From NCBI GenBank assembly GCA_937873255.1, contig CALMVM010000361.1, positions 1 through 13,143 of the forward strand: a DNA stretch of 13,143 nt, written 5' to 3'. How positions within the stretch are numbered: position 1 is the first letter of the stretch; each line of letters begins with the position of its first letter. The DNA comes from an uncultured Verrucomicrobiota bacterium. Its GTDB lineage: Bacteria > Verrucomicrobiota > Verrucomicrobiia > Chthoniobacterales > SZAS-18. The notes under the pieces were generated by a model. That model worked only from the letters and a program-made list of their open reading frames with translations. It made no database searches and was not told the origin of the DNA. This document shows positions 1 through 7,247 of the stretch, piece after piece. The translations under genes were made by a program, and so were the position numbers.

Positions 1-1
1 G

Positions 2-949
2 AACGGGGCGATCCTGTTGTTCTATCCCGGCCGGGCCGACATGTTCCGGCTCGATGACGGCGAGCCATTGTCTTCGGTCGAAGGCCCGGAGGGAATGTGC
101 TGGAGAAGCGGGCGGTATTACCGGCTTTATCCGGGGAGCGAGGCCCAATGGTACCACGCGGCCTGGGACGGACTGGAAGGCGGGTTCCACCCCATCAACG
201 GCGACGTGGGAGCGGCCCGCGTCGTGTTCGACCGCACGGGGCGGCCCGGCCCCTGGATGTTGACGGACCGGGGCGAGGTTTGCCACGTCGAGAGCCGGGG
301 CAGCATTTTCTCCCTCGGCAAACCCGTGGACGCAAATCGGTGGGTCTGCGTCTCGCGCGACGGCCATCATCTTTATCTGTCGTCGAACAAATCGGGTATG
401 ATGGAGTGCATCGACCTGAAGAACAACCGCGTCCAAGATCTGGTCTTCGATGCGAGACTCACGACGGGATTGATCGGCGAACCGTTCCTGGTCAAGCCGG
501 CCTACCCGATCATGAACCGCTTTTCCGCCGTGGGCGTGATGCCGTCGGGAAATCTCGCGCTGCAAAACCGCTGGGGCTGGTGGTGGGAATTCCTCGAGTA
601 CGAGCAAGGGGCCGTCGGACTGCGCCGGCTGCCGGTGCGCGACGAACTCAGCCTGCGAAGGCGCGCCCGTCCCTTCGTCCCGTTGGCGCTCCCACGTCGG
701 GCCGGCTACCGGCTGAAGGAGGCGCGCTGGCCTGACGGCAGCCGGGCGTTCCTCGACAGCCGGGGGTTGCTGCACCTGAAATTTTCCACGGCGGAGTTCA
801 GCCTCGTTCTGACCGACTGTCCGTCCGCGCTCTGGGCCAGCGACGGTCGGACGGCGGGAGCGGATTTCTTTCTCGGCCCCGACCAATCCAGAACGGGCCT
901 CGACAATCTCATGCCGACCTTCCGCGCGCTTTGCGGACGCCTCCAATGA
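2..949 (+). CDS. Beta-propeller protein of a bpX-type ternary system (5' end cut off)
   Basis: The frame is open to the left edge, reading NGAILLFYPGRADMF from base 2, so the true start lies outside and the TTG at 17 is not a credible start. The visible 315 residues are all beta-strand-like, with short blades built around aromatic/Gly and DG turns: YYRLYPGSEAQWYHAAWDG, VVFDRTGRPGPWMLTDRG, WVCVSRDGHHLYLSSNKSG, RAFLDSRGLLHL, ALWASDGRTAG. This fits a beta-propeller. There is no signal peptide or membrane segment in the visible part, so it is probably cytoplasmic. It overlaps the next gene by ATGA (946-949), so the two are translationally coupled. The neighbour is a bpX6-type protein, which makes this one of the other bpX propeller subunits of a MoxR-vWA-beta-propeller system. 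I cannot say which bpX family. In these systems the propeller is thought to act as scaffold or sensor beside the MoxR ATPase and vWA protein; that role is family knowledge, not visible here. Confidence 0.75.
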   Translation, partial: NGAILLFYPGRADMFRLDDGEPLSSVEGPEGMCWRSGRYYRLYPGSEAQWYHAAWDGLEGGFHPINGDVGAARVVFDRTGRPGPWMLTDRGEVCHVESRGSIFSLGKPVDANRWVCVSRDGHHLYLSSNKSGMMECIDLKNNRVQDLVFDARLTTGLIGEPFLVKPAYPIMNRFSAVGVMPSGNLALQNRWGWWWEFLEYEQGAVGLRRLPVRDELSLRRRARPFVPLALPRRAGYRLKEARWPDGSRAFLDSRGLLHLKFSTAEFSLVLTDCPSALWASDGRTAGADFFLGPDQSRTGLDNLMPTFRALCGRLQ

Positions 950-3783
950 ACCCGCCGGACGAACCCCGACCGTTGCGCCTGACACCCGCGCCGCCCGCTT
1001 CCGGCGAACGGACGGCCGCGTGGTTTCTTTCCGGCGGCGAACCGTCGGCGTGGCTGTCGGAAATCTGCGAACGGACGCCGGGCAACGCCCAGGCGGAACT
1101 CAAACTCTACGTCGTCCCGCGTTCGGGCGCGGACCGTCGTCCCGCAGGGGCGCTGGTCGTCTGGCCGGGGGAGGAACCGACTCCCGCCTCGGCCCGTTCC
1201 CAACCGTACCGGGTGCTGATCGGGCGCTTCTATCTGCCGGCCGACGCGCGGCTCGAACCGCCCGTCGGCGACGACGAACTCACCCGACTCTGCCCACCGG
1301 GGGGATTATTCGTCTTCCATCCGGGTGCGGGGCTGTGCGCCTTCCGCGCCGACGACGCCCTGTCGTTGTCGGACCTCCTTTCCGCGCCGGCCGTCTCGAT
1401 GGAGAACTGGACCGGCGCACACCCGGGACTGACGCCCAACACCCGGCTGCGGTCCGTCCGGTTGGAGATGCCCGCCGACCTCGGATCGCTCTTCAGCGAG
1501 GCCGCCCGGGAAATCGGCGTCGATCCCCCGAACACCGGGGAAATGCCGCCCGCGCCCGGCGAGGCGGCGACCGGACCCGCCGCGTCGCTGGGCCGGAAAT
1601 GGCAGGAGTGGCTGGCCTCTCTGACGCTGGGGTTCACGGGGATGCTGCCGCGCACGGCTTCGGCGCGCACCTGGGTCAATGACCTGGAGGATTGGGCCAA
1701 AAACGCCCGTGGCCGGGTCAGCCGGGACCTCGGCGAGATCCGCCACCGCGAGCTCCACCGCCTGCTGCATCTGCTGGAGAATAATCCCGCCGAAGGACTG
1801 CGCCGCGCGCTGCCGCTCGCGGGGCTCTTCCGGCGGCGGGGGGTCGCGCCGCCCGGCGGTCAACTCGTCCGGCGGGACCCGAACTTCCGCCTCGGCGCGC
1901 TCGCCGGCGGCGGGGCGGCGGACGCCTGGGACGTACCGCCGGACCTGCAAGCCCGCCTGCGCGAGCGTTACCGGCAGTTGGCCAACGAGGAAACGCGTCT
2001 GGGCCGATACCGTCGCGCGGCCTACATCCACGCCGAGCTGTTGGGCGACCTGTCTTCCGCCGCCGGCTGTCTCAAGCAGGGGGAACATTATCACGAGGCC
2101 GCCGTCCTCTACCGCGACCACCTCGCCCGCCCGCTGGAAGCGGCGGATTGCCTCGCGGCGGGCGGCGAGTACGCGGAGGCCGCCAAACTTTACGAGAAGG
2201 AAAAATGCTTCCTCCAGGTCGCCGCGATGCACCACGCGATGGGCGACGAAGGGGCCGCCGCCGGCGCCTACCGCCGCGAGGTGAACCGGCTCGTGGCGGC
2301 AGACGACCGGATCGGCGCCGCCGAGTTGCTCGAAACGAGACTCGGCGTCCCGGACGAAGCCCTTGGTCTGCTGTGGGGAGGCTGGACCGGCGGATCGCCG
2401 CAGGCCAGCCGCTGTCTGGAAAAATTATTCGAGCGGTTCGGTGCCCGGGGAATGCACACGCGGGCGGCCGGACTGATCGTTGATTTGTCCGCCGAAAACC
2501 TCGCTCCCGCGCGCGCCGTTCTGCTGGCGCGGCAGCTGGCCACGGCGCAGGAAAGCTATCCTGACGAAACCGTGCGCCACGCGGCGCGCGACCTCGCGCG
2601 CGTGACCGTCGCCGGCGGGCTGCCCGCCGCCGAGCCGACGGAGGTACGGGGCCTCGTGGAACTCCTCGGCCGGCTGGCCCCGCAGGATCGGCTCCTCGTC
2701 CGCGACGGCCAGCGTTACCTTGCCGACCGTCTCGAACAGGAAAAACGCCGGCCGGCTCCCGGCCCGATCACCGCAAGAACGACGCCCCCCGCGCTGGCCT
2801 CGCGCCGGACCGTGCGCCGGGCGGGTTCGTTCCAGATGCCGCCGGGGGCGCGTTGGCAGCAGTTCCGTTCGATGGGGAATTATTTCCTCGCCGCCGGCCA
2901 TGTTCCCGACAAGAGGCAGGTAAAGCTGGCACGCGTTGCCTGGGATGGATTCAGCCAGAGCGTGGTCTGGCCGGACATCGGCCCCTGGAAGGTGGGCGAA
3001 GAGCACAATCCCTTGCTCTTGGAAGCGGCAGGGCAGGCGGGCGGGTTTGTGGTGTGTGCCCCGGTGTTCGGGGTCGGGCCGATGCTGGGACCCCGTCGTT
3101 TTGCGGTCGCGGATCGCTCCGGGTGGCAGTCGATGGAGTGCGGACAACCGACCTGGTGGCCTGGGATGGTGCTCGCCGTTTCGTGGGCCGCCGACGGCAA
3201 CCTCTGGCTCCTGCGCGTGCAGGATGACGGCGACGATCCGATCCTTGTCTGTCACGCGCCGCATGGGGGGATCGTGTCGCAAATGACGTTCCCGCTGTCG
3301 GCCGCGCAGATGGCCGCAGGACAAAAACCGTCCGGCTTCCACATCATCCATTCGAGGGATTGTCTGCTCATCGCCTTCGCCGACCGGCTCCTGATGCGTC
3401 AAGGGGCGTCCACTTGGAAGGAACTGGCTTTCGACGCGCCGATCACCGGGCTCGTGCCGACGCCCGCCCTGGCGCGGGCGGGCTGTGCGGTGCAGTTGGA
3501 AAATGGCGTGGCGCTCCTGTGGCTCGACCAACCATCGGAGGCGCAAACCGTCGTCACCGGCCTGGCGCGACCGCTGGCGGCGTTCACCCGGCTGGGCACT
3601 CTCGCGGTCGTTTCCAGGGAAGATCGCGCGGGGAGATTGTTCGAAATCGTCGTCGGAGAAGCGCGCGAGGCGGCTGCTTTCAGCGGGGTGGGGGAGAAGC
3701 CCGTGGTCTTGCTCGGCACCGCCGACCGCGAGGCGTTCGCCATCGTCGATGAGGCTGGGCCCGTGCATCTTTATACGGGCTGA
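946..3783 (+). CDS. bpX6-type ternary-system protein: bpX6 region, TPR-like repeats, C-terminal beta-propeller
   Basis: A 945-residue protein starting at the ATG inside the ATGA overlap with the upstream gene; the in-frame TTG at 931 is less likely. Residues about 88-155 hold the pattern I associate with bpX6 (RVLIGRFYLPADARLEPP, HPGAGLCAFRADDALSLSDL, a Trp near 155). Residues about 236-330 carry a second conserved stretch (RTASARTWVNDLEDWA, RELHRLLHLLENNPAEGLR, DAWDVPPDLQ). Residues about 330-540 are paired helices of TPR or clathrin-repeat type, for example YRRAAYIHAELLGDL, HEAAVLYRDHL, YAEAAKLYEKE. Residues about 625-945 form a beta-propeller, with strands ending GPVHLYTG. No signal peptide or membrane span is evident. 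Known of the family: bpX6 proteins accompany MoxR AAA+ ATPases, vWA proteins and other propellers in predicted conflict or regulatory systems. The repeats plus propeller suggest a large assembly platform. Family assignment is from memory of sequence patterns; the biochemical role is unknown. Confidence 0.82.
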   Translation: MNPPDEPRPLRLTPAPPASGERTAAWFLSGGEPSAWLSEICERTPGNAQAELKLYVVPRSGADRRPAGALVVWPGEEPTPASARSQPYRVLIGRFYLPADARLEPPVGDDELTRLCPPGGLFVFHPGAGLCAFRADDALSLSDLLSAPAVSMENWTGAHPGLTPNTRLRSVRLEMPADLGSLFSEAAREIGVDPPNTGEMPPAPGEAATGPAASLGRKWQEWLASLTLGFTGMLPRTASARTWVNDLEDWAKNARGRVSRDLGEIRHRELHRLLHLLENNPAEGLRRALPLAGLFRRRGVAPPGGQLVRRDPNFRLGALAGGGAADAWDVPPDLQARLRERYRQLANEETRLGRYRRAAYIHAELLGDLSSAAGCLKQGEHYHEAAVLYRDHLARPLEAADCLAAGGEYAEAAKLYEKEKCFLQVAAMHHAMGDEGAAAGAYRREVNRLVAADDRIGAAELLETRLGVPDEALGLLWGGWTGGSPQASRCLEKLFERFGARGMHTRAAGLIVDLSAENLAPARAVLLARQLATAQESYPDETVRHAARDLARVTVAGGLPAAEPTEVRGLVELLGRLAPQDRLLVRDGQRYLADRLEQEKRRPAPGPITARTTPPALASRRTVRRAGSFQMPPGARWQQFRSMGNYFLAAGHVPDKRQVKLARVAWDGFSQSVVWPDIGPWKVGEEHNPLLLEAAGQAGGFVVCAPVFGVGPMLGPRRFAVADRSGWQSMECGQPTWWPGMVLAVSWAADGNLWLLRVQDDGDDPILVCHAPHGGIVSQMTFPLSAAQMAAGQKPSGFHIIHSRDCLLIAFADRLLMRQGASTWKELAFDAPITGLVPTPALARAGCAVQLENGVALLWLDQPSEAQTVVTGLARPLAAFTRLGTLAVVSREDRAGRLFEIVVGEAREAAAFSGVGEKPVVLLGTADREAFAIVDEAGPVHLYTG

Positions 3784-3787
3784 TTTT
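3759..3787 (+). terminator. Possible hairpin at the end of the bpX operon
   Basis: GCCCGT (3759-3764) and ACGGGC (3775-3780) are a perfect 6-base inverted repeat with a 10-base loop, extendable by G-T wobbles at both ends. It is followed by the stop codon and a short TTTT. The stem lies within the last codons of the bpX6-type gene. The short stem and four-T run make it a weak intrinsic-terminator candidate only. Confidence 0.3.
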
Positions 3788-3824
3788 CCGGTGTTTTTGC
3801 GTGACCCGGGCGGGGGTTTTCGGT

Positions 3825-3828
3825 AGGA
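3825..3828 (+). promoter_or_regulatory. Ribosome binding site deciding the GTG start at 3837
   Basis: AGGA lies 8 bases before the GTG at 3837. The competing in-frame GTG at 3801 has no such motif, and its extra 12 residues do not look like family sequence. Confidence 0.5.
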
Positions 3829-3836
3829 TTTTCCTC

Positions 3837-4148
3837 GTGAAATCTACCTGCTACCGGCAAGGCGACGTGTTCCTGATTCCCGTCCGCGCGATGGCCGCAA
3901 ACGCCGAGCGCCAACATCGCCACGGCGTCCTCGCCGAAGGCGAGGTCACGGGCCATTCCCACCGTTTCGCGGTCCCTGCGGAAGCCGACGTTTTCAAGGC
4001 GGGCGGGAACCTCTACGTGGACGTGCTCGCCGACGACGCCGAAGTCATCCACCAGGAACACGGCACGATCCGTTTGCCGCGCGGAACGTACGAAGTGCGC
4101 ATCCAGCGTGAGTACACCCCCAAGGGCATTCGGCGGGTGGTGGACTGA
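3837..4148 (+). CDS. Small conserved protein of unknown function, next to the LRR/DUF6745-like gene
   Basis: 103 residues from the GTG at 3837, preferred over the GTG at 3801 because AGGA (3825-3828) sits 8 bases ahead and the recognisable family sequence starts at CYRQGDVFLIPV. Conserved-looking stretches are YRQGDVFLIPV (6-16), VLAEGEVTGHSHRF (31-44), HQEHGTIRLPRGTYEV (72-87) and QREYTPKGIRRVVD (90-103). The rest is mostly beta strands with no signal peptide or membrane span, so it looks like a small cytoplasmic beta-barrel. Histidines pair up as H40/H42 and H72/H75, which could be a metal site; that is inference. I recall this family (YRQGDV, EVTGHxH, EEH, QREY) as a short hypothetical protein commonly located beside DUF6745-like proteins, as here, where such a gene follows 30 bases later. 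It may serve as an accessory or antitoxin-like partner, but nothing in the sequence establishes a function. Confidence 0.78.
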   Translation: MKSTCYRQGDVFLIPVRAMAANAERQHRHGVLAEGEVTGHSHRFAVPAEADVFKAGGNLYVDVLADDAEVIHQEHGTIRLPRGTYEVRIQREYTPKGIRRVVD

Positions 4149-4178
4149 ACCGACGGCATCCCGATTTTTCCTCGTGCC

Positions 4179-5126
4179 ATGAACCGCCCCACGAAAACCG
4201 CGCCCGAATGGAAACGGCAACTCCTGCTCGGCCAGTTGCCGCAGGAGACCGTTCTACGCAGCATTGACCTGTCCGGCGAAGGCACGTTGTCCACGCTGCC
4301 GGACGGGTTGCGTTGCTTCAGCCTCAACCTGAGCAAGACGGGGGTCTGCGGATTGCCGGCCGATCTGCTCGTCGAATTCAAGACCGACCTCAGCGATTGC
4401 ACGGCCCTGGAGAGCCTGCCTCGCGGGTTGAAAACCGGCTCACTGGTGCTCAGCCGTTGCGTCGCCCTGAAGGCGTTGCCGGAGGATCTCGAAGTCAATT
4501 TCCTGACTCTGGACGGCTGCGCGAACCTGGAGCACTGGCCCGAAAGCGCCCGCGTGAGCATCGGCACGGTCAGCGCGCGGGAGTGCGCGAACCTCTCCCG
4601 GTTGCCCGCCACGCTGCAAAGCCTGACCAACCTGGACCTGCGCGGTTGCCGCCGCATCGGTGCCCTGCCGCCTGGCCTGCGGTTGAGCGGTTGGCTCGAC
4701 CTGGCGGGCACGGGCATCCAAAGTTTGCCGGATTCGCTGCGGGGTGTGCGCCTGCGGTGGCGCGGGGTGGAGATCAACGCGCAAATCGCCTTTTTCCCGG
4801 AAACGCTGACGGCCGCGCAGATCCTCGCCGAGCCCAACGCCGAGGTGCGGCGCGTCATGCTGGAACGCCATGGGCTGGAGAATTTCCTGCGCGATGCGCA
4901 CGCGCACGTTCTCGACGAAGACACCGACCCGGGCGGCCCGCGCCGATTGTTGCGCGTGCCGATGGCGGGCGACGAAGCCCTGGTCTGCGTGTCGCTGCGC
5001 TGTCCGTCCACGGCGCGGCAATACCTCATCCGCGTGCCGCCGGAGACGAAAACCTGCCACGCGGCGGTGGCCTGGACGGCGGGTTACGACGACCCCGACG
5101 ATTATCACCCGCTCGCCGAGACCTGA
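4179..5126 (+). CDS. Leucine-rich-repeat protein with DUF6745-like C-terminal domain
   Basis: 315 residues from the ATG at 4179, 30 bases after the small gene, with no good Shine-Dalgarno. Residues about 25-200 are bacterial LPx-type leucine-rich repeats of about 21 residues: LSTLPDGLRCFSLNLS, LESLPRGLKTGSLVLSRC, LKALPEDLEVNFLTLDGC, IGALPPGLRLSGWLDLAG, IQSLPDSL. Residues about 211-315 form a separate conserved domain: ILAEPNAEVRRVMLERHGLE, DEDTDPGG (246-253), RRLLRVP, CPSTARQYLIRVPP (275-288), TCHAAVAW, AGYDDPDDYHPLAET (301-315). I recall this tail, ending in RVPP..T..AAAW..G and a final LxET, as DUF6745 or a close relative. There is no signal peptide, so it is probably cytoplasmic. LRR plus domain implies protein recognition coupled to an unknown activity. 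Its 3' end overlaps the convergent ATP-grasp gene by 22 bases. LRR identification is strong; the DUF6745 link is from memory. Confidence 0.82.
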   Translation: MNRPTKTAPEWKRQLLLGQLPQETVLRSIDLSGEGTLSTLPDGLRCFSLNLSKTGVCGLPADLLVEFKTDLSDCTALESLPRGLKTGSLVLSRCVALKALPEDLEVNFLTLDGCANLEHWPESARVSIGTVSARECANLSRLPATLQSLTNLDLRGCRRIGALPPGLRLSGWLDLAGTGIQSLPDSLRGVRLRWRGVEINAQIAFFPETLTAAQILAEPNAEVRRVMLERHGLENFLRDAHAHVLDEDTDPGGPRRLLRVPMAGDEALVCVSLRCPSTARQYLIRVPPETKTCHAAVAWTAGYDDPDDYHPLAET

Positions 5127-6268
5127 GCGGGCGGCGGCCGTTCCAGCAGCCGGGCAAACTCGGCCGTGTAGGTGTCGCGTCCCTCGTGCGGAAGATTGGG
5201 CAACAGGTCGCCGAAGGCGTTGACCTCCGCCACGGCGAACCGGCGAAACCCCGGAGCCACCAGCAGATCGACCGCCACGTAGAGAGAGGCCGGGAACGCC
5301 CCCGCCGCGCGTTCGGCCACTTCCAGCGCGGTCTGCCACGCGACAGGTCCCATTCGCCGCCGCAACCCGTCGAGATCGCCGCGCCGGTTGCCGAGGTGCA
5401 GGTTGGTGATCGGTCCGGCGCTCTGACGCATCACCGCGTGCGCCGACCGGCCCCCGATGACCAGAATTCGCAGGTCGAACCGTTCCCCGTCGTGACCCGC
5501 TTTCGGGAACCAGCGTTCCGCGACGCTGCGCTGGCGGCAAACGGCATCGACCAGTTCCGCGATCAGGCGGGGGTCGCGGTATTCCCGCACGGTCAGCGAG
5601 TTGAACAACCGTCCCTCTGCCATCTCCACGGTGCTGAACGCCCGTGCGCCCGTCCGGCTCGTTTCCAGCGCGACCACGCCCGAGGCCGACGAACTGTGGC
5701 ACGGTTTCAAGAACGCCCGTCCGCAACCCGCGTCGCGCATGATCTCGCGCAGATGTTCGTACGACTCCGGCAGGCCGAGCAGTTGCGGACGCGGCACATC
5801 CGACGCGCCGAGGATTTCGTGGCACTGTGCCTTGTCGAACATCGCGGCAATGTCCGCCGGCGGGTTCATGGCGCGGCGGTCTTTCGCTTTCGCCAATAGA
5901 TGCGCCAGCCGCTGCAGAGTCTTCCGCCAGCCCAAATACCACTGACGCATTGGCAAAATCTCTCCTCGGCGGAAGGGAAGGGCCTCTAATTCCTCCGGCG
6001 CAAGGCGTTCGAAAGCCTCCGCCGCCGCTTCGTCAGCACCGAGACGGAGCAGCGCCTTCTCGACCCAAAAATCCTCGCCTGGCGATTCGATGCGCAGCCA
6101 GCCATCGGGCCGCATGTGATTCGCTAACCTCTCCGGGTCGTGCAAAAACTCCCGCCACGATACCGTCGATACCTCCCGCCAGCCGAGCGAATCGGCCGCG
6201 CGTTGGGCGAATACAACTCGGCGGTTCCACGGATTCCCCAGGATGACCAGCGGCGGCCGTGCGGACAT
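5105..6268 (-). CDS. STM4014 family ATP-grasp protein
   Basis: 387 residues. GGAG sits only 3 bases before the ATG, and the upstream STM4015-type gene ends 15 bases earlier, so the two are probably co-transcribed. The N-terminal part (about 1-130, VILGNPWNRRVVFAQRAADS) resembles a pre-ATP-grasp domain. The ATP-grasp fold follows: DKAQCHEILGASDVPRPQ (145-162), AFLKPCHSSSASGVVAL (185-201) with the ATP-contacting Lys188 and a Ser/Gly loop, FDLRILVIGG (264-273), NLHLGNRRG (289-297), YVAVDLLV (330-337) and AEVNAFGDLLPNLP (347-360), where D334, E348 and N350 are the expected magnesium ligands. Known: ATP-grasp enzymes join a carboxylate to an amine or thiol through an acylphosphate; RimK-like relatives ligate amino acids to proteins or peptides. 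The STM4014 assignment rests on this fold together with all four other STM4011-4015 partners being adjacent. The substrate is unknown; the LRR neighbour is a candidate. It is probably cytoplasmic. Confidence 0.88.
   Translation of the reverse strand: MSARPPLVILGNPWNRRVVFAQRAADSLGWREVSTVSWREFLHDPERLANHMRPDGWLRIESPGEDFWVEKALLRLGADEAAAEAFERLAPEELEALPFRRGEILPMRQWYLGWRKTLQRLAHLLAKAKDRRAMNPPADIAAMFDKAQCHEILGASDVPRPQLLGLPESYEHLREIMRDAGCGRAFLKPCHSSSASGVVALETSRTGARAFSTVEMAEGRLFNSLTVREYRDPRLIAELVDAVCRQRSVAERWFPKAGHDGERFDLRILVIGGRSAHAVMRQSAGPITNLHLGNRRGDLDGLRRRMGPVAWQTALEVAERAAGAFPASLYVAVDLLVAPGFRRFAVAEVNAFGDLLPNLPHEGRDTYTAEFARLLERPPPAQVSASG
5108..5131. terminator. Hairpin at the convergent gene junction, possible bidirectional terminator
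   Basis: CCCGCTC (5108-5114) and GAGCGGG (5125-5131) form a perfect 7-base, GC-rich inverted repeat with a 10-base loop. It lies exactly where the LRR gene and the ATP-grasp gene end tail to tail. Neither side has a T tract, so if it ends transcription it is not a canonical intrinsic terminator. The stem also forms part of both coding ends. Confidence 0.38.
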
Positions 6269-6283
6269 GAACTCCGACCCGGT

Positions 6284-7195
6284 CTACTCCGAAACGGCGA
6301 TGTAGCGGTCGTCCTCCTCCTCGCCCTGCTGCTGCTGGCTCAGGTCCACGTTCACACCGCTGTTTTTGAGCCGCGCCATCATGTCGTCGGAGAGATAGTG
6401 ATGGTGCAGGTCCAGTTTTTTCAATCCGTAGAAAGCGTCGCTGCCGAGCAGTGCCGCCGCGCCCTCGTCGGTGAGCGTGCCGAGCGACAGATCGAGCGTT
6501 TCCAGCCGGGCAAGAATCGGTGCGAGGGCGATGGCGGCGGCAATCTCGTCCTGGAATTCGCTGTCGCGCAGACCCAGATATTTCAGCCTGGGAAATTTCT
6601 TGCCCGACAACACCGGTTCCAGATCGCTCAGGGTGATGTTGCCGCCGTAGTTATCGCTGCCGAGCCAGATTTCCAGGTGTTCCAACCCGGGCAGGTCTTC
6701 TGCGACGGCTTCCCGCAAGACGCCCACGTCCAGGCCACCCGACTCGATGACGAGCGATTTTAGTTTGGCGTGATGGATTTCGCCGAATTCGAGTCCGTTG
6801 GACCCACGGATGCGGAAATGCTCCAGGTTCGGGTAGGCTCGGAAAAGCGGCGACACGTCGCTTTGGTTGATCCAACTGATCTCGCATTCCTCGCTGATGA
6901 TGTCGCCCAGGAAAATGCCGCGCAGTTTCGGCAGGCGCGCCCGCAGGGCGACCAGCGCCTCGACGATGGCCACCGGCGTGCTGTCGTGCTCGCCGTACAG
7001 ACCGAAGATGAGCGCGGGCGTCTCCTCGCTGCCGGGACCACCGATGAACCGGGCGAGAACGTCGGTCAACGGCTCTTCCGCCTCGTAGTCCGAGGCGAGG
7101 CGGTAGACCTTGTTGCGATAGTCTGGCGTGCCATTGGCGGGGTCGTAAAGTTCGACCGGATAACCGAGCCATTCCGTGGCGTGTTCGGGGATCAT
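6284..7195 (-). CDS. STM4015 family leucine-rich-repeat protein
   Basis: 303 residues from the ATG at 7195, first gene of the minus-strand pair. The N-terminal 110 residues (GYPVELYDP, YRLASDYE, ALIFGLYGEHD, PKLRGIFLGDI) form a conserved lead-in. Residues about 105-285 are ribonuclease-inhibitor-like leucine-rich repeats: YPNLEHFRIRGS, AKLKSLVIESGG, LPGLEHLEIWLG, FPRLKYLGLRDSEFQD, LARLETLDLSLGTLTDEGAA, FYGLKKLDLHHHYLSDD. It ends in a glutamine-rich acidic tail finishing RYIAVSE, which I recall as a feature of the STM4015 family. There is no signal peptide or transmembrane segment. Family knowledge: STM4015 proteins are encoded with the STM4011-4014 enzymes and have no known activity. As the only non-enzymatic member, it may be the adaptor or the protein substrate of the radical SAM and ATP-grasp enzymes. 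That is inference. It differs in repeat type from the LPx-type LRR protein at 4179-5126. Confidence 0.86.
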   Translation of the reverse strand: MIPEHATEWLGYPVELYDPANGTPDYRNKVYRLASDYEAEEPLTDVLARFIGGPGSEETPALIFGLYGEHDSTPVAIVEALVALRARLPKLRGIFLGDIISEECEISWINQSDVSPLFRAYPNLEHFRIRGSNGLEFGEIHHAKLKSLVIESGGLDVGVLREAVAEDLPGLEHLEIWLGSDNYGGNITLSDLEPVLSGKKFPRLKYLGLRDSEFQDEIAAAIALAPILARLETLDLSLGTLTDEGAAALLGSDAFYGLKKLDLHHHYLSDDMMARLKNSGVNVDLSQQQQGEEEDDRYIAVSE

Positions 7196-7247
7196 GGGGC
7201 TTTCGGAAAAGGGGCGTTCGGGATAGGGTCAGGATTAACACGGCGCG
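7196..7247. promoter_or_regulatory. Divergent intergenic spacer, expected to hold both operon promoters
   Basis: Only 52 bases separate the ATG of the STM4015-type gene (minus) from the ATG of the HAD gene (plus), so promoters for both arms should lie here or inside the opposing genes. It contains the least GC-rich bits locally (GGAAAAGG, GGATTAACA), but I cannot point to a convincing -35/-10 pair on either strand. AGGA at 7231-7234 is 13 bases before the HAD start, rather far for a ribosome binding site. Confidence 0.45.

Noticed and set aside
1306..2235. Long minus-strand frames at 1306-2235 and 2425-3768 opposite the bpX6-type gene
   Set aside because: The plus-strand protein has clear domains throughout; the antisense products are low-complexity Arg/Gly/Pro sequence.
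4440..5942. A 500-codon open frame on the minus strand, and a 528-codon one on the plus strand at 4313-5899
   Set aside because: Both cross the LRR and ATP-grasp genes in other frames, are rich in Arg/Pro/Gly/Ala with no recognisable motif, and are typical GC-rich shadow frames.
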